Shown: one piece after another, positions 45,698 to 57,281 of the stretch
Layout: each line of letters starts with the position of its first letter
How positions within the stretch are numbered: position 1 is the stretch's first letter
Assembly (NCBI RefSeq): GCF_030818955.1
Contig: NZ_JAUTBF010000001.1
Location: 806,001 to 870,000, forward strand
From: Microbacterium trichothecenolyticum
GTDB taxonomy: Bacteria; Actinomycetota; Actinomycetes; Actinomycetales; Microbacteriaceae
Length of the DNA stretch: 64,000 bases
Direction of reading: 5' to 3'
Made by a program: the position numbers and the translations under genes
The notes under the pieces: model-generated
What the model saw: only the letters and a program-made list of their open reading frames with translations
Databases searched by the model: none
What the model was told of the DNA's origin: nothing

Positions 45698-46327
45698 GTG
45701 ACCACGAAGTCTCAGGACCGCCGCAAGGTGCGTCTGTCGCGCGCCCTCGGCGTCGCACTCACCCCCAAGGCCGCCCGTTACCTCGAGAAGCGTCCCTACG
45801 CTCCGGGTGAGCACGGCCGCACCAAGCGCAAGGCCGACAGCGACTACGCCGTGCGTCTGCGCGAGAAGCAGCGTCTGCGCGAGCAGTACGGCATCCGCGA
45901 GAAGCAGCTGCGCATCGCGTTCAACGAGGCCCGCCGTACCGACGGCCTGACCGGTGAGAACCTGGTCGAGCTGCTCGAGATGCGCCTGGACGCCCTCGTC
46001 GTGCGTTCGGGCTTCGCCCGCACCACCGCGCAGGCTCGCCAGCTCGTCGTGCACCGCCACATCCTGGTCGACGGCCAGCTCGTGGACCGCCCGTCGTTCC
46101 GCGTGAAGCCGGGTCAGCAGATCCACGTCAAGCCGAAGAGCGAGGGCCTCGAGCCCTTCCAGGTCGCCGCCGCCGGTGGGCACGCCGAGGTGCTGCCCCC
46201 CGTTCCCGGTTACCTCGAGGTCGACCTCTCGACGCTCCAGGCGAAGCTCGTGCGTCGCCCCAAGCGCGCCGAGGTGCCCGTCACGTGTGACGTGCAACTC
46301 GTCGTCGAGTACTACGCCGCCCGCTGA
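45698..46327 (+). CDS. rpsD: 30S ribosomal protein S4
   Basis: 209 residues from GTG 45698 with GGAAGGAG upstream. The N-terminal domain (YLEKRPYAPGEHG, KQRLREQYGIREKQLR) and the S4 RNA-binding domain (MRLDALVVRSGFARTTAQARQLVVHRHILVDG) are complete. The N-terminus has no zinc cysteines (the C- type). Confidence 0.97.
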   Translation: MTTKSQDRRKVRLSRALGVALTPKAARYLEKRPYAPGEHGRTKRKADSDYAVRLREKQRLREQYGIREKQLRIAFNEARRTDGLTGENLVELLEMRLDALVVRSGFARTTAQARQLVVHRHILVDGQLVDRPSFRVKPGQQIHVKPKSEGLEPFQVAAAGGHAEVLPPVPGYLEVDLSTLQAKLVRRPKRAEVPVTCDVQLVVEYYAAR

Positions 46328-46342
46328 TCCCAGCGAGCACGG

Positions 46343-46402
46343 AAGGGCGTCGGGTTTTCCCGGCGCCCTTTCCCGTCGTCGGGTCGGGCTCTCGCCCGAC
46401 CC
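46343..46402 (+). terminator. Double hairpin after rpsD
   Basis: AAGGGCGTCGGG pairs with CCCGGCGCCCTT around TTTT and is followed by T and C bases. A second hairpin GGGTCGGGC/GCCCGACCC follows at 46381-46402. The stretch 46403-46583 has no supported gene. Confidence 0.8.
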
Positions 46403-46583
46403 ATTGTCATTCCACGCCATTCCCGTTGTCATTCCCGGCCGCGCTCCCGCGTCGCCGCGGCCACTCCCGGGACATCCCGGCCGGGCGCATGTCATCCACT
46501 CAGAAGCCGGTCGCGCGCGGCGAGGGGGCCGTCGCCTACGATGAAGAATGCCGCGACCGCGGCGTCGTATCGAGGAAGAAGTG

Positions 46584-46868
46584 GTGATCGTGAAAAGCCT
46601 CGTCTGGTTCGCGTTGGGCATCGCCGGCGGCTTCGTCGCCGCGCACCTCGTCAACAAAGACCCTCGCGGACAGGAACTGCTCGCGCAGCTCGACTCCCGC
46701 ATCGGTGAATTCACCGATCACATGAGCGACGCCTACCACCAGCAGGAGACGCGGCTGTCCGAGATCATCGACGACGCGAAGGGGGTCGCCGCCGCCGTCG
46801 ACCGCTCGACCGAGGTCCTCGACGACACCACCGCCGACGCCAAGAAAGCCGTCTCTTCCTCCGACTGA
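46584..46868 (+). CDS. Small membrane protein, DUF948/YtxH-like
   Basis: 94 residues from GTG 46584 (GAGGA at 7-nt spacing; GTG 46590 also possible). One N-terminal span ([18 protein letters not shown]), then a helical region [20 protein letters not shown] and an Ala/Asp-rich coil. It lies directly before alaS, a place often taken by such proteins in actinobacteria. Confidence 0.65.
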   Translation: MIVKSLVWFALGIAGGFVAAHLVNKDPRGQELLAQLDSRIGEFTDHMSDAYHQQETRLSEIIDDAKGVAAAVDRSTEVLDDTTADAKKAVSSSD

Positions 46869-46929
46869 CCACCCGACCCTCGGTCCCCACCGCCGGGGCC
46901 GTTACCGCTCGCGCACGGAAAGACCCGAC

Positions 46930-49600
46930 ATGAAAACCGCCGAGATCGCCCAGCGCTTCCTCGACTTCTTCGAGAAGAAGAACCACACGATCGTCCCTTC
47001 GGCCTCGCTCGTCACCGACGACCCGGCTCTGCTGTTCACCGTCGCGGGCATGGTGCCCTTCATCCCGTACCTCAGCGGTGTCGTGCCGCCGCCGTACCCG
47101 CGTGCGGCCGACGTGCAGAAGTGCATCCGCACCAACGACATCGAAGAGGTCGGCAAGACCCCCCGCCACGGCACCTTCTTCCAGATGCTCGGCAACTGGT
47201 CTTTCGGGGACTACTTCAAAGAGGGCGCGATCCGCTTCGCGTGGGAGCTGCTCACCTCCCCCGAGTCCGAGGGCGGCCTCGCCTTCGACCCGAAGGACCT
47301 CTGGGTCACCGTCTACGAAGAGGACGACGAGGCGCACGACCTGTGGCGCCGTCTCAGCACCCTGCCCGAGGAGCGGATCCAGCGCCTCGGAAAGGACACG
47401 AACTACTGGTCGACCGGTCTGCCCGGTCCCGCGGGTCCCTGCTCGGAGATCTTCTTCGACCGCGGTCCCGCGTACGGCATCGACGGGGGACCCGCCACCG
47501 ACGACGACCGGTACGTCGAGATCTGGAACCTCGTCTTCATGCAGTACGAGATCACCAACGTGACCTCGAAGTACGACTTCGACATCGTCGGCGAGCTCCC
47601 TGCCAAGAACATCGACACCGGCATGGGCTTGGAGCGCATCGCGTTCATCAAGCAGGGCGTCGACAACATGTACGAGACCGACCAGGTGCGCCCTGTCCTT
47701 GACCTCGCGGCATCGCTCGCGGGGAAGCAGTACGGCAACGAGTCGCACGAAGACGACGTACGACTGCGCATCGTCGCCGACCACGTGCGGTCCTCGCTCA
47801 TGCTGCTCGCCGACGGCGTGACACCCTCGAACGAGGGACGCGGTTACATCCTGCGCCGCATCATGCGCCGCGCCATCCGTTCCATGCGTCTGCTGGGCGT
47901 CGAGGGGGCGACCTTCCCCCAGCTGTTCGCCGCCTCGCGCGACGCGATGAAGGAGTCCTACCCCGAGGTCGAGACCGAGTACCGCCCGCCTCTCGGCGTA
48001 CGCGATCGCCGAGGAGCAGACCTTCCTGCGCACGCTCGCGGCGGGCTCCGCCATTCTCGACCAGTCGGTCGCCGAGGCCAAGGACGGCGGGAGCACCACC
48101 CTGTCGGGTTCCGAAGCGTTCCTCCTGCACGACACCTACGGTTTCCCCATCGACCTGACGCTCGAGATCGCCGAGGAGGCCGGCCTCTCGGTCGACCGTG
48201 GCGCCTTCGATCAGCTCATGCAGGAACAGCGCGCACGCGCGAAGGCTGACGCTCGCGCCCGAAAGGGCGCCATCGCCGACCAGAGCGCGTACCGACAGTT
48301 CCGCGCGATCGGCGAGACGGTCTTCACCGGGTACACCGAGCTGCAGACCGAGTCGACCGTGCTCGGCATCCTCGTCGACGGCCACGGCACCGACCGCGCC
48401 GCGGAGGGGCAGATCGCCGAGATCATCACCGCCGAGACGGCGTTGTACGCCGAGTCCGGCGGCCAGGTCGCCGACAAGGGCACCATCGTCGGCCCGGGCT
48501 ACGAGCTCGAGGTGCTCGACGTGCAGCGCCCGGTGCCCGGACTGATCAGCCACACGGTCGAGGTCACCACGGGCGAGGTGTCGGTGGGGGCTGCGGCCAC
48601 GACCATCGTCGACGCGCTGAACCGACACGCTGCGCAGCAGGCGCACTCGGCGACGCACCTCGTGCACGCCGCCATCCGCGACACGCTCGGACAGTCGGCG
48701 ACACAGACCGGATCACTCAACCGTGCCGGCTACATGCGCTTCGACTTCAGCTGGAGTGCGGCGCTCTCACCCGAGACACGCACCGAGATCGAGGAGATCG
48801 CCAACAACGCGGTGCGCGACAACCTCGAGGTCACCACGCGCGTGATGTCGCTCGACGAGGCGAAGGCCGCCGGCGCGATGGCCCTGTTCGGCGAGAAGTA
48901 CGGCGACACCGTGCGCATGGTCGACATCGGCGGCCCCTGGTCGCGCGAACTCTGCGGCGGCACGCACGTGGCCCGCAGCTCCGAGATCGGCCTGGTGAAC
49001 CTCGTCGGCGAGCAGTCTGTCGGCGCCTCGAACCGCCGTGTGGAGGCTCTCGTCGGTCTCGACGCCTTCCGCGACCTCGCGGCCGAACGTGCGATCGTCT
49101 CGCAGCTGTCGACGTCGCTCAAGACGCCGCGCGAGCAGCTCACCACCCGCATCGCGGAGCTGTCTGCGAGCCTCAAGGCCGCCGAGAAGAAGATCGCCGC
49201 CTTCGAGGCGCAGGCCCTGACGAATCGCCTTCCGCAGCTCGTCGAATCGGCCGTGGTCGTCGGCTCGGTGCGGGTCGTCGCCGAGAGCCTCGGCGAGGGC
49301 GCGTCGGCCGACGACGTGCGCTCGCTCGCGCTCCAGGTGCGCGACCGCCTGGGATCGGACCCCGTCGTCGTCGCTCTGGCCTCGGTCGCGGGTGGGCGCG
49401 CGACGGTCGTCGTCGTCACCAACGACGCCGCCCGCGATCGCGGCCTCGCCGCCGGCGCGCTGGCCAAGGCCGCTGCAGGTGTGCTCGGCGGTGGCGGTGG
49501 GGGACGCCCGGATGTCGCACAGGGCGGCGGAACCGATGCGGCGGCCCTGCCCCGGGCGCTCGAGGGCATCGTCGCCGACGTGCGGGCGACCACCGCGTGA
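46930..49600 (+). pseudogene. alaS: Alanine-tRNA ligase, interrupted by one frameshift
   Basis: The first frame runs from [20 protein letters not shown] through class II motifs ([19 protein letters not shown]-type [12 protein letters not shown]) to [10 protein letters not shown] at 47982. One extra base there (run CCGCCCGCC) shifts the reading. [17 protein letters not shown] continues in the next frame with the editing domain (HSATHLVHAAI) and CGGTHVARSSEIG zinc motif to the stop at 49600. Repaired length is about 889 residues, normal. The gene is essential, so a sequencing indel is the likeliest cause. Confidence 0.92.
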
Positions 49601-50079
49601 CCGACTTCCGGCGCGGCATCCGCCTCGGGATCGATGTCGGGCGGGCCCGCGTAGGCGTGGCCCGCTCCGACCCGGACGGAGTCCTCGCCGTGCCCGTGGA
49701 GACGGTTCCGCGCAAGGGAGAGCCCGTCCGCCGCATCGCCGCGCTAGCCGCTGAGTACGAGGCCTTCGAGGTGCTGGTCGGTCTCCCCTTGAACCTGCGC
49801 GGAGAGGACACGCCCTCGACGACCGACGCACGGGCGTTCGCAACAGCGTTGGCCACGGCGCTGCCGATGCCGGTACGCCTCGTCGACGAGCGGCTCAGTA
49901 CGGTCTCGGCGCACGGCGCGCTGCGGGAGGCAGGGCGCTCCCAGCGGGAGTCTCGTAGCATTGTGGACCAAGTCGCCGCCGTGGTGCTTCTGCAGCAGGC
50001 GCTCGACGTGGAGCGACAGTCCGGTGCCCCGGCCGGACCCGCCGTCACACCGGGACAGGAGCCCGACCGACATGCCTGA
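49597..50079 (+). CDS. ruvX: Holliday junction resolvase-like RNase RuvX (YqgF)
   Basis: 160 residues. RNase H-like fold with LGIDVGRARVGVARSD, VLVGLPLNLRGED, LVDERLSTVSA and a C-terminal VDQVAAVVLLQQALD. It processes rRNA or recombination intermediates. The GTG start overlaps the alaS stop (GTGA). Confidence 0.93.
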   Translation: MTDFRRGIRLGIDVGRARVGVARSDPDGVLAVPVETVPRKGEPVRRIAALAAEYEAFEVLVGLPLNLRGEDTPSTTDARAFATALATALPMPVRLVDERLSTVSAHGALREAGRSQRESRSIVDQVAAVVLLQQALDVERQSGAPAGPAVTPGQEPDRHA

Positions 50080-51850
50080 GAACGATTCCCCCCCGAACGA
50101 CTCTCCCGAGAACGACAGGTTCGCCGACCTGTTCGGGCGTCTTCCCGACCCGCGCACCGGCGCTCGTGCTGCATCGCCCGACGCGGCCGGCGCTGCGCCG
50201 TCGCGCCGTGCCGCGCGCGAAGCGCGCCGCGGCACGACCGGCCCCACCCCGACGTCGGCGAGCGGCTCTGCACCGGCGACAGGGAAGACGGCCGCCGGCG
50301 CCGGCGAAGACGCCCGTGCACCGCACGGCGTCGGGGACCCGGGTGCGACGCCCGCGCCCTCCCGGTCGCGGGAGACCACGTCGGTACCCGCTCCGCGCGC
50401 GGCAGCCGCCGCGACGCCAGATGCCACGGCTCCCGCGACCGCGCCGAACCCGCCCACCCGGCGACCCGACGCCGCGCGCCGCGCCCAAGAGCCCGGACCC
50501 CGACGCACCGCCGCTCCCGCGGGCCCCGGCATCTCGGCATCCACCGCCGCCCCGGCGGGTCGAGCCGACGCCGCCCGGCGCGCCGAGGAGCCGCATATCG
50601 ACGAACCGGCACGAGAGCGCACGGCCGCGCTCGTCGGCGCCGCCGTCGCGGCGGCTCCGACGACCCCAGCCCACGGAGCGACCGGCTCGGGTTCGCTCGA
50701 AGACCTCTTCACCGGCGAGACCACGACGCACGAGATCGGCTCGCCGCCGCCGCGCCCGGCGAAGAAGCGGCGTCGTGTCGGCGGCTGGATCGCGCTGGGC
50801 GTGGTCGTGCTGATCCTCGGCGGCATCGTCGGCGGCGGCGTCGCCCTGTGGAACACGTACGGCGAACGCGTGCAGGCATTCTTCGGGGCGAGCGAACCTA
50901 CCGATTTCGAGGCCGGCCAGGCCACGGGCGAGGCGCGTATCACCATCGTCGCCGGCGACACGGGAGAGTCCGTCTCACCCAAGCTGTTCGAGGCGGGTGT
51001 CACGAAGGCCTCGAACTCGCTGTACACGTTCATGGTCGACAACGGCGTGGTCTTCACCTTCCAGCCCGGCGTCTACAAGCTGCAGCAGCAGATGACCTCC
51101 GAAGCGGTGCTCACCGCTCTGCGCAATCCGGCGAACCGCCTCAACTACTCCGTGCAGTTGCGCGAGGGTCTAACGCTGAACCAGTCGCTCGAACTCATCT
51201 CGGAGCAGATCGGCATCCCGCGCGCCGACCTCGACGCCGCCGTCGCGGACCCGTCGCAGTACGGCGTGCCGGCCTCGAGCCTCGAGGGATGGATCTTCCC
51301 CGCCACCTACGACTTCGACGAGGGCGTCACCGCCCGACAGGTGATCCAGCGCATGGTGCAGCGGACGATCCAGTCGCTCGACACCGCGGGGGTTCCCGTC
51401 GACGATCGCGAGCGCATCCTGATCATCGCGTCGATCATCGAGCGCGAGGCGCGCAGCAGCGACGACTTCTACAAGGTCTCGCGGGTCATCGAGAACCGCC
51501 TGCAGCCGAGCAATCAGGAGACCTTCGGCAAGCTCGAGATGGACTCCACGGTGCAGTACGGCGCGGGCGAGATGGGCAGCGGTTCGGTGAGCACCTCGAC
51601 CGAGGCCCGCAACGACGACAACCCGTGGAACACCTACATCCACCCCGGGCTGCCGGTCGGACCGATCGCGAACCCGGGTGATCTCGCCATCGACGCCGCC
51701 ATGAAGCCGGTCGACGGTCCGTGGCTGTACTTCGTGACCGTCAACCTCGACACCGGTGAGACCGTGTTCACATCGACCTACAGCGAGCACGAGAAGGCCG
51801 TCGCGCAGTGGCGCGCGTGGTGCGCCGACAACCCCGACTCGGGATGCTGA
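50072..51850 (+). CDS. mltG: Endolytic murein transglycosylase MltG
   Basis: 592 residues from ATG 50072. A long disordered Pro/Ala/Arg-rich cytoplasmic region (about 230 residues) precedes one membrane span (IALGVVVLILGGIVGGGVALW) and the extracellular YceG-like domain. The catalytic glutamate is in IIASIIEREARSSDDF; WIFPATYDFDEG and NPWNTYIHPGLPVGPIANPG are family blocks. It cleaves nascent glycan strands. It overlaps ruvX by 8 bp and aroE by 7 bp. Confidence 0.93.
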   Translation: MPENDSPPNDSPENDRFADLFGRLPDPRTGARAASPDAAGAAPSRRAAREARRGTTGPTPTSASGSAPATGKTAAGAGEDARAPHGVGDPGATPAPSRSRETTSVPAPRAAAAATPDATAPATAPNPPTRRPDAARRAQEPGPRRTAAPAGPGISASTAAPAGRADAARRAEEPHIDEPARERTAALVGAAVAAAPTTPAHGATGSGSLEDLFTGETTTHEIGSPPPRPAKKRRRVGGWIALGVVVLILGGIVGGGVALWNTYGERVQAFFGASEPTDFEAGQATGEARITIVAGDTGESVSPKLFEAGVTKASNSLYTFMVDNGVVFTFQPGVYKLQQQMTSEAVLTALRNPANRLNYSVQLREGLTLNQSLELISEQIGIPRADLDAAVADPSQYGVPASSLEGWIFPATYDFDEGVTARQVIQRMVQRTIQSLDTAGVPVDDRERILIIASIIEREARSSDDFYKVSRVIENRLQPSNQETFGKLEMDSTVQYGAGEMGSGSVSTSTEARNDDNPWNTYIHPGLPVGPIANPGDLAIDAAMKPVDGPWLYFVTVNLDTGETVFTSTYSEHEKAVAQWRAWCADNPDSGC

Positions 51851-52680
51851 ACGCACCGCCGCGCCTCGCCGTCTGGGGCGACCCGATCACGCACTCGCGG
51901 TCGCCCCGACTGCACGCGGCGGCGTACGGTGCGCTCGGCCTGGACTGGGAGTACGGCCGCGAACGCGTCGGCGAGTCCGCGTTCGCGGCGCGCGTCGCGG
52001 AGCTGGATGCCACCTGGCGCGGCCTCTCGCTCACGATGCCGCTCAAGCAGGTCGCGGCTCGTACCGCGGTCTCGCTCGACGACGACGCGCGCCTGACCGG
52101 CGCCGTGAATACGTTCCTCCTCACCGCCGACGGTCCGCGCGGCTTCAACACCGACGTCGGTGGCCTCGCGCGGGCGCTTCAGGAGCACGGGGTCGGCACT
52201 CCCCGCAGGATCCGTGTGCTCGGAGCGGGAGCGACCGCGACCTCGGCGGTGGTGGCGGCGTGTCGCGCGGGTGCGGCAGAAGTCGAGGTGCGGGCGCGTC
52301 GCGTCGGCGCGGCCGAAGCGCTGCAGAGGCTGGGAACCGCTCTCGGTCTCGACGTGCGCATCGGCGCCCTCGAATCCGCAGACCTCGATCCCGTCGACGC
52401 CACGATCGCGGCCCTTCCCGGGGGAACCGACCTGGGCGCGGTGGCCGACGCCCTGGCATCCACCTCGGGGCCCCTCGTCGACGTCGTCTATGGCGGATGG
52501 CCCACGCCGCTCGCACAGGCGTGGGAGCGCGCGGGCGTCGCCGCGCACGACGGGCTCGGGATGCTGCTGCACCAGGCGCTGCTGCAGGTGCGTGTCTTCG
52601 TCGCCGGCGACCCCGCGCTTCCGCTCGACCGCGAGGACGCGGTGCTGGCCGCAATGCGCGCCGCGCTCGTGGGAGACTAG
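51844..52680 (+). CDS. aroE: Shikimate dehydrogenase
   Basis: 278 residues. Reduces 3-dehydroshikimate. Substrate motifs [16 protein letters not shown] and [11 protein letters not shown] (catalytic K), NTD block GAVNTFLL...GFNTDVGGL, and NADP loop [15 protein letters not shown] are visible. The C-terminal [12 protein letters not shown] is also conserved. First of the aroE-C-K-B-Q run; its ATG overlaps the mltG stop. Confidence 0.93.
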   Translation: MLNAPPRLAVWGDPITHSRSPRLHAAAYGALGLDWEYGRERVGESAFAARVAELDATWRGLSLTMPLKQVAARTAVSLDDDARLTGAVNTFLLTADGPRGFNTDVGGLARALQEHGVGTPRRIRVLGAGATATSAVVAACRAGAAEVEVRARRVGAAEALQRLGTALGLDVRIGALESADLDPVDATIAALPGGTDLGAVADALASTSGPLVDVVYGGWPTPLAQAWERAGVAAHDGLGMLLHQALLQVRVFVAGDPALPLDREDAVLAAMRAALVGD

Positions 52681-52684
52681 ACGA

Positions 52685-53911
52685 ATGCTTCGCGTTCTCA
52701 CGGCCGGCGAGTCCCACGGCCCCGAACTCATCGCCCTCATGGAGGGGATGCCGGCCGGCGTCCCCATCTCGTCCGCGCAGATCCGTGCCGAGCTCGCGCG
52801 CCGACGCCTCGGTTACGGCCGCGGCTCGCGCATGAAGTTCGAGGAAGACGAGCTGTCGCTGTCGACGGGCATCGTGCACGGCTTCACCATCGGCAGCCCC
52901 ATCGCGCTGCGCATCGGCAACACCGAGTGGCCGAAGTGGACCGAGGTCATGAGCCCCGAGCCCGTCGAGCTCTCCGACAAGTCGCGCGGTCGCGGCGCGG
53001 CGCTGACGCGTCCGCGTCCCGGCCACGCCGACCTCGTCGGCATGCAGAAGTACGGCTTCGACGAGGCCCGCCCGATCCTCGAGCGCGCCTCGGCGCGCGA
53101 GACGGCGGCGCGTGTGGCGCTCGGCGCCGTCGCCCGTTCGTTCCTCGGCGAGCTCGGCATCCGTCTGGTCAGCCACACGCTGTCCATCGGTCCCGTGCGC
53201 GTGCCCGAGGACGCCCCGATCCCCGCGCCCGACGACGTCGACCGCCTCGACGCCGACCCGTTGCGGTGCTTCCACCCCGAGACCAGCGCGGCGATGGTCG
53301 CCGAGGTCGACGACGCGAAGAAGGCCGGCGACACGCTCGGCGGTGTCGTCGAGGTGCTCGCCTACGGCCTGCCGCCCGGGCTCGGCTCCCACGTGCAGTG
53401 GGATCGCCGACTGGATGCCAAGCTCGCCCAGGCGCTCATGAGCATCCAGGCCATCAAGGGCGTCGAGGTCGGCGACGGCTTCCTCACCACCACACGCCGT
53501 GGTTCGCAGGCCCACGACGAGCTGTTCGCGACGGAGGACGGCATCACGCGCTCGTCCGACCGCGCGGGCGGTACCGAGGGCGGCATGTCGACCGGCACCG
53601 TGCTGCGCGTGCGCGCCGGCATGAAGCCGATCGCCACGATCCCCAAGGCGCTGCGCACGGTCGACGTCGCCACCGGCGACACCGCGGCCGCGCACCACCA
53701 GCGCTCCGACGTCTGCGCGGTCCCGGCCGCCGGTGTGGTGGCCGAGGCCATGGTCGCGATCACCCTCGCCGACCAGGTGCTGCAGAAGTTCGGCGGCGAC
53801 AACATCGTCGAGACGCGTCGCAACCTCGACAGCTACCTCGCGAACCTCCCCGAGACGCTGCGGAGCACCGACGCGTCCGACGCCGCGCTGCTCGCGCATG
53901 ACCTCGCCTGA
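52685..53911 (+). CDS. aroC: Chorismate synthase
   Basis: 408 residues, normal length. Converts EPSP to chorismate using reduced FMN. Signatures: [67 protein letters not shown]. Starts 4 bp after aroE. Confidence 0.97.
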   Translation: MLRVLTAGESHGPELIALMEGMPAGVPISSAQIRAELARRRLGYGRGSRMKFEEDELSLSTGIVHGFTIGSPIALRIGNTEWPKWTEVMSPEPVELSDKSRGRGAALTRPRPGHADLVGMQKYGFDEARPILERASARETAARVALGAVARSFLGELGIRLVSHTLSIGPVRVPEDAPIPAPDDVDRLDADPLRCFHPETSAAMVAEVDDAKKAGDTLGGVVEVLAYGLPPGLGSHVQWDRRLDAKLAQALMSIQAIKGVEVGDGFLTTTRRGSQAHDELFATEDGITRSSDRAGGTEGGMSTGTVLRVRAGMKPIATIPKALRTVDVATGDTAAAHHQRSDVCAVPAAGVVAEAMVAITLADQVLQKFGGDNIVETRRNLDSYLANLPETLRSTDASDAALLAHDLA

Positions 53912-54497
53912 GCCGGTGACGCTCGATCCGTCCGACGCCGACTCCGCGAAGCCGGAGGTCCCGGGCGCGGACGCTGCGCTCGATGCGGCCATCGTGCTCA
54001 TCGGGCCGATGGGCGCGGGCAAGACCAGCGTCGGCCGCCGCGTCGCCCGCGCACTCGAGGCCTCGTTCACCGACACCGACAAGCTCGTGGTGCGCGATCA
54101 CGGGCCCATCCGCGATCTGTTCCTCGCCCACGGCGAGGCGCACTTCCGCGCGCTCGAGCGCGAGGCCGTCGCCGAGGCCCTGGCCCGGGGCGGCGTCGTC
54201 GCGCTCGGCGGGGGAGCGGTGCTCGACCCGGTGACCCGCGAACGCCTGCGCGAGCACCACGTCGTGCTGCTGACCGTGGCCGCGCACGTCGTGGCATCCC
54301 GGATCCACGGCGACGAGCGTCCCCTGCTCGACGGCGAGGACCCCGTGGCCCGCTGGCAGCGCATCTTCGACGAGCGGCGGCCCGTGTACGAGCAGACAGC
54401 CGACATCGCATTCGACACCTCGTCGGGCCCGCTCGCGCGGGTCGTCGACGACATCGTGGCCTGGGCACGCCGTGTGCCGGCCGGAGAGACGGCATGA
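53898..54497 (+). CDS. aroK: Shikimate kinase
   Basis: 199 residues from ATG 53898, which overlaps the aroC end by 14 bp. Walker [12 protein letters not shown], shikimate site [11 protein letters not shown] and [13 protein letters not shown], and [11 protein letters not shown] are present. A non-conserved N-terminal extension of about 30 residues precedes the kinase fold. Confidence 0.93.
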   Translation: MTSPEPVTLDPSDADSAKPEVPGADAALDAAIVLIGPMGAGKTSVGRRVARALEASFTDTDKLVVRDHGPIRDLFLAHGEAHFRALEREAVAEALARGGVVALGGGAVLDPVTRERLREHHVVLLTVAAHVVASRIHGDERPLLDGEDPVARWQRIFDERRPVYEQTADIAFDTSSGPLARVVDDIVAWARRVPAGETA

Positions 54498-55570
54498 CCG
54501 ACACCACCACCATCAGCGTCGCCGGTGACGCCGGCTACGACATCACGATCGGCCGCGGACTGCTGGCCGGCCTCGGCGACGTGCTGCCCGCCGCGGCGCA
54601 GAAGGTGCTCATCGTGCACCCGCCGACGCTTTCTGCCCAGGCCGAGGCGCTGCGCGCCCAGCTGATCGGTGACCGGCAGGTGCTGCTCGCCGAGATTCCG
54701 GATGCCGAGGCCGGCAAGCGCGTGGAAGTGGCGGCGTTCTGCTGGCAGGTGATGGGCCAGGCCGACTTCACCCGGACCGACGCCGTCATCGGCTTCGGCG
54801 GGGGAGCGGTCACCGACCTCGCCGGCTTCGTCGCGGCCACCTGGCTGCGCGGCGTCGCGCTCGTGCAGGTGCCGACGACCGTGCTCGGCATGGTCGACGC
54901 GGCCGTGGGTGGCAAGACCGGCATCAACACCGCGGAGGGCAAGAACCTCGTCGGGGCGTTCTGGCCGCCGGTGGCCGTCGTGTGCGACCTCGACCTGCTC
55001 GAGACTCTGTCGAAGAACGAGGCGACCGCCGGGTTCGCCGAGGTGGTCAAGGCCGGCTTCATCTGGCATCCGGAGATCCTCGACCTCATCGAAGCCGACC
55101 CCGAGGGGATCGTCGACCCGCGCGGCGACGCGTTCCGCCGCTGCGTCGAGCTCGCGATCGACATGAAGGCGCGCGTCGTGGGGGAGGACCTGCGGGAGGC
55201 GGGGCTTCGCGAGGTGCTGAACTACGGGCACACCCTCGGCCACGCGATCGAGCACGCCGAGCGGTACCGCTGGCGCCACGGTGCGGCGATCTCGGTGGGC
55301 ATGGTCTTCGCCGCCGAGCTGTCGCGCCTGGCCGGCCGCCTGTCGGACGAGGTCGCGCAGCGGCACCGCACCGTGCTCGAGTCTCTGGGTCTTCCGACCA
55401 CCTACCGCGCCGGTGCCTTCCAGACGCTCAAGGCGACGATGCAGCGCGACAAGAAGAGCCGCGGCAGCATGCTGCGCTTCATCGTGCTCGACGACCTCGC
55501 GCGCCCGACCGTGCTGCAGGCGCCCGACGAGTCGCTGCTGTTCGCGGCGTACCAGGAAGTCGGGGCGTAG
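54494..55570 (+). CDS. aroB: 3-dehydroquinate synthase
   Basis: 358 residues. NAD+ and metal-dependent cyclisation of DAHP. Signatures [41 protein letters not shown] and metal histidine [11 protein letters not shown]. Its ATG overlaps the aroK TGA (ATGA). Confidence 0.97.
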   Translation: MTDTTTISVAGDAGYDITIGRGLLAGLGDVLPAAAQKVLIVHPPTLSAQAEALRAQLIGDRQVLLAEIPDAEAGKRVEVAAFCWQVMGQADFTRTDAVIGFGGGAVTDLAGFVAATWLRGVALVQVPTTVLGMVDAAVGGKTGINTAEGKNLVGAFWPPVAVVCDLDLLETLSKNEATAGFAEVVKAGFIWHPEILDLIEADPEGIVDPRGDAFRRCVELAIDMKARVVGEDLREAGLREVLNYGHTLGHAIEHAERYRWRHGAAISVGMVFAAELSRLAGRLSDEVAQRHRTVLESLGLPTTYRAGAFQTLKATMQRDKKSRGSMLRFIVLDDLARPTVLQAPDESLLFAAYQEVGA

Positions 55571-55643
55571 GTTCGCTGACGCCCCCGGCGCGCGCCTGTG
55601 GGGCGCGTCACCGACCAGGGACAGCGCTGATAGCGTGCCCGAC

Positions 55644-56102
55644 ATGACCACGCCCCGCCGCCTGCTGCTCCTCAACGGGCCGAACCTGAACCTCCTCGGC
55701 ACGCGCCAGCCCGAAATCTACGGCTCCGACACCCTCGCCGACGTCGAGCGGGTGACGGCCGCAGCCGCCGCCGCGCACGGATTCGAGGTCCGCGCGCTGC
55801 AGAGCAACCACGAGGGCGTGCTGATCGACGAGATCCACGCCGCGCGCCGGGACTGCTCCGGCATCGTGATCAACGCCGGGGGACTCACGCACACCTCCGT
55901 CGCGCTGCGCGACGCCCTGGCATCCGTGGATCTTCCCGTCGCCGAGGTGCACATCTCGAACATCAAGGAGCGCGAGAGCTTCCGGCACTTCTCCTACATC
56001 GAGGACGTCGCGGCCGTGCACGTGATCGGCGAGGGCGTCCCGGGATACGCGCGGGCGGTCGATCTGCTCGTCGAGGTGATCACGGGGCGCGCCGACGGCT
56101 GA
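55644..56102 (+). CDS. aroQ: 3-dehydroquinate dehydratase, type II
   Basis: 152 residues. [21 protein letters not shown] carries the catalytic tyrosine; [15 protein letters not shown] and [17 protein letters not shown] complete the type II site. TAGCGT lies 7 nt before the ATG, so it may have its own leaderless promoter. Confidence 0.95.
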   Translation: MTTPRRLLLLNGPNLNLLGTRQPEIYGSDTLADVERVTAAAAAAHGFEVRALQSNHEGVLIDEIHAARRDCSGIVINAGGLTHTSVALRDALASVDLPVAEVHISNIKERESFRHFSYIEDVAAVHVIGEGVPGYARAVDLLVEVITGRADG

Positions 56103-56197
56103 CCGATCCCACCTCCGGCGGGGCATCGCGTAGACTCGACCGCTGGGCGTGCGCCAGAGCGCCGCCTCTCCTCACACGAAACGGAACATCGGCACTC

Positions 56198-56758
56198 ATG
56201 GCATCCACCGCAGACATCAAGAACGGCGTCGTCCTGAACATCGACGGTCAGCTCTGGAGCGTCGTGGAGTTCCAGCACGTCAAGCCCGGCAAGGGCGGCG
56301 CGTTCGTGCGCACCAAGCTGAAGAACGTCATGAGCGGCAAGGTCGTCGACCGCACGTTCAACGCCGGCGCCAAGGTCGACCTCGAAAACGTCGACCGCCG
56401 CGACTTCACCTACCTCTACAACGACGGTGAGGGCTTCGTCTTCATGGACGTCGCCGACTACGACCAGATCACCGTGGGCGCGGCCACCGTCGGCGACGCC
56501 GCGAACTTCCTGCTCGAGAACCAGCAGGTGCAGATCGCGCTGAACAACGGCAACCCGCTCTACATCGAGCTGCCGCCGTCGGTCATCCTCGAGGTCACCT
56601 ATACCGAGCCGGGCCTGCAGGGCGACCGCTCGTCGGCCGGCACCAAGCCCGCCACCGTCGAGACGGGCTACGAGATGCAGGTGCCCCTGTTCCTCGAGAC
56701 CGGTACGAAGATCAAGGTCGACACTCGCACCGGCGAGTACCTCGGCCGCATCAGCTGA
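56198..56758 (+). CDS. efp: Elongation factor P
   Basis: 186 residues. Rescues ribosomes stalled at polyproline. Begins [20 protein letters not shown]; the tip loop [17 protein letters not shown] carries the lysine at the usual modification site. The C-terminal [13 protein letters not shown] ends in a normal OB fold. TAGACT at 56131 is a likely -10. Confidence 0.97.
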   Translation: MASTADIKNGVVLNIDGQLWSVVEFQHVKPGKGGAFVRTKLKNVMSGKVVDRTFNAGAKVDLENVDRRDFTYLYNDGEGFVFMDVADYDQITVGAATVGDAANFLLENQQVQIALNNGNPLYIELPPSVILEVTYTEPGLQGDRSSAGTKPATVETGYEMQVPLFLETGTKIKVDTRTGEYLGRIS

Positions 56759-56760
56759 CG

Positions 56761-57171
56761 TTGAGCGCCCGCACCAAGGCGCGAAAGCGCGCCCTCGACA
56801 TCCTGTTCCAGGCCGACGTCCGCGGTGAGGAACTGCCGATCATGCTGGCCACCGAGGCCAAGCGCGCGGCATCCGAGCCCGACCGGCAGGCCTCGTGGCT
56901 GTACGCGCGCGACATCGTCGACGGCGTGATCGACAACCGCGACGCGATCGACGAGCAGATCACCACGTTCGCCAAGGACTGGTCGCTGCAGCGCATGCCC
57001 GCCGTCGACCGCGCCCTGCTGCGCATCGGCGCGTGGGAGATCCTCTACAACGACGAGGTGCCCACGGCCGTCGCGATCGACGAGGCCGTGGAGCTCGCGA
57101 AGGAGTTCTCCACCGACGACTCCGGCTCGTTCGTGCACGGCGTGCTGGCGCGGATTGCGCGCTCTTCCTGA
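56761..57171 (+). CDS. nusB: Transcription antitermination factor NusB
   Basis: 136 residues from TTG 56761, 2 bp after the efp stop. All-helical NusB fold: SARTKARKRALDILFQADVRG, and LLRIGAWEILYNDEVPTAVAIDEAVELAKEFSTDDSGSFVHGVL. Acts in rRNA antitermination with NusE. Confidence 0.94.
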   Translation: MSARTKARKRALDILFQADVRGEELPIMLATEAKRAASEPDRQASWLYARDIVDGVIDNRDAIDEQITTFAKDWSLQRMPAVDRALLRIGAWEILYNDEVPTAVAIDEAVELAKEFSTDDSGSFVHGVLARIARSS

Positions 57172-57281
57172 ACACGCGGCACCTTCTGCGACGCGGTCCC
57201 GGCCTCACGCCGGTGGCCGCGTCGCGGCGTTTTCGGGCGGTGGGCGGGGCGTCGGGCGCGCACGCGGCGGTGCCGGTGGGA

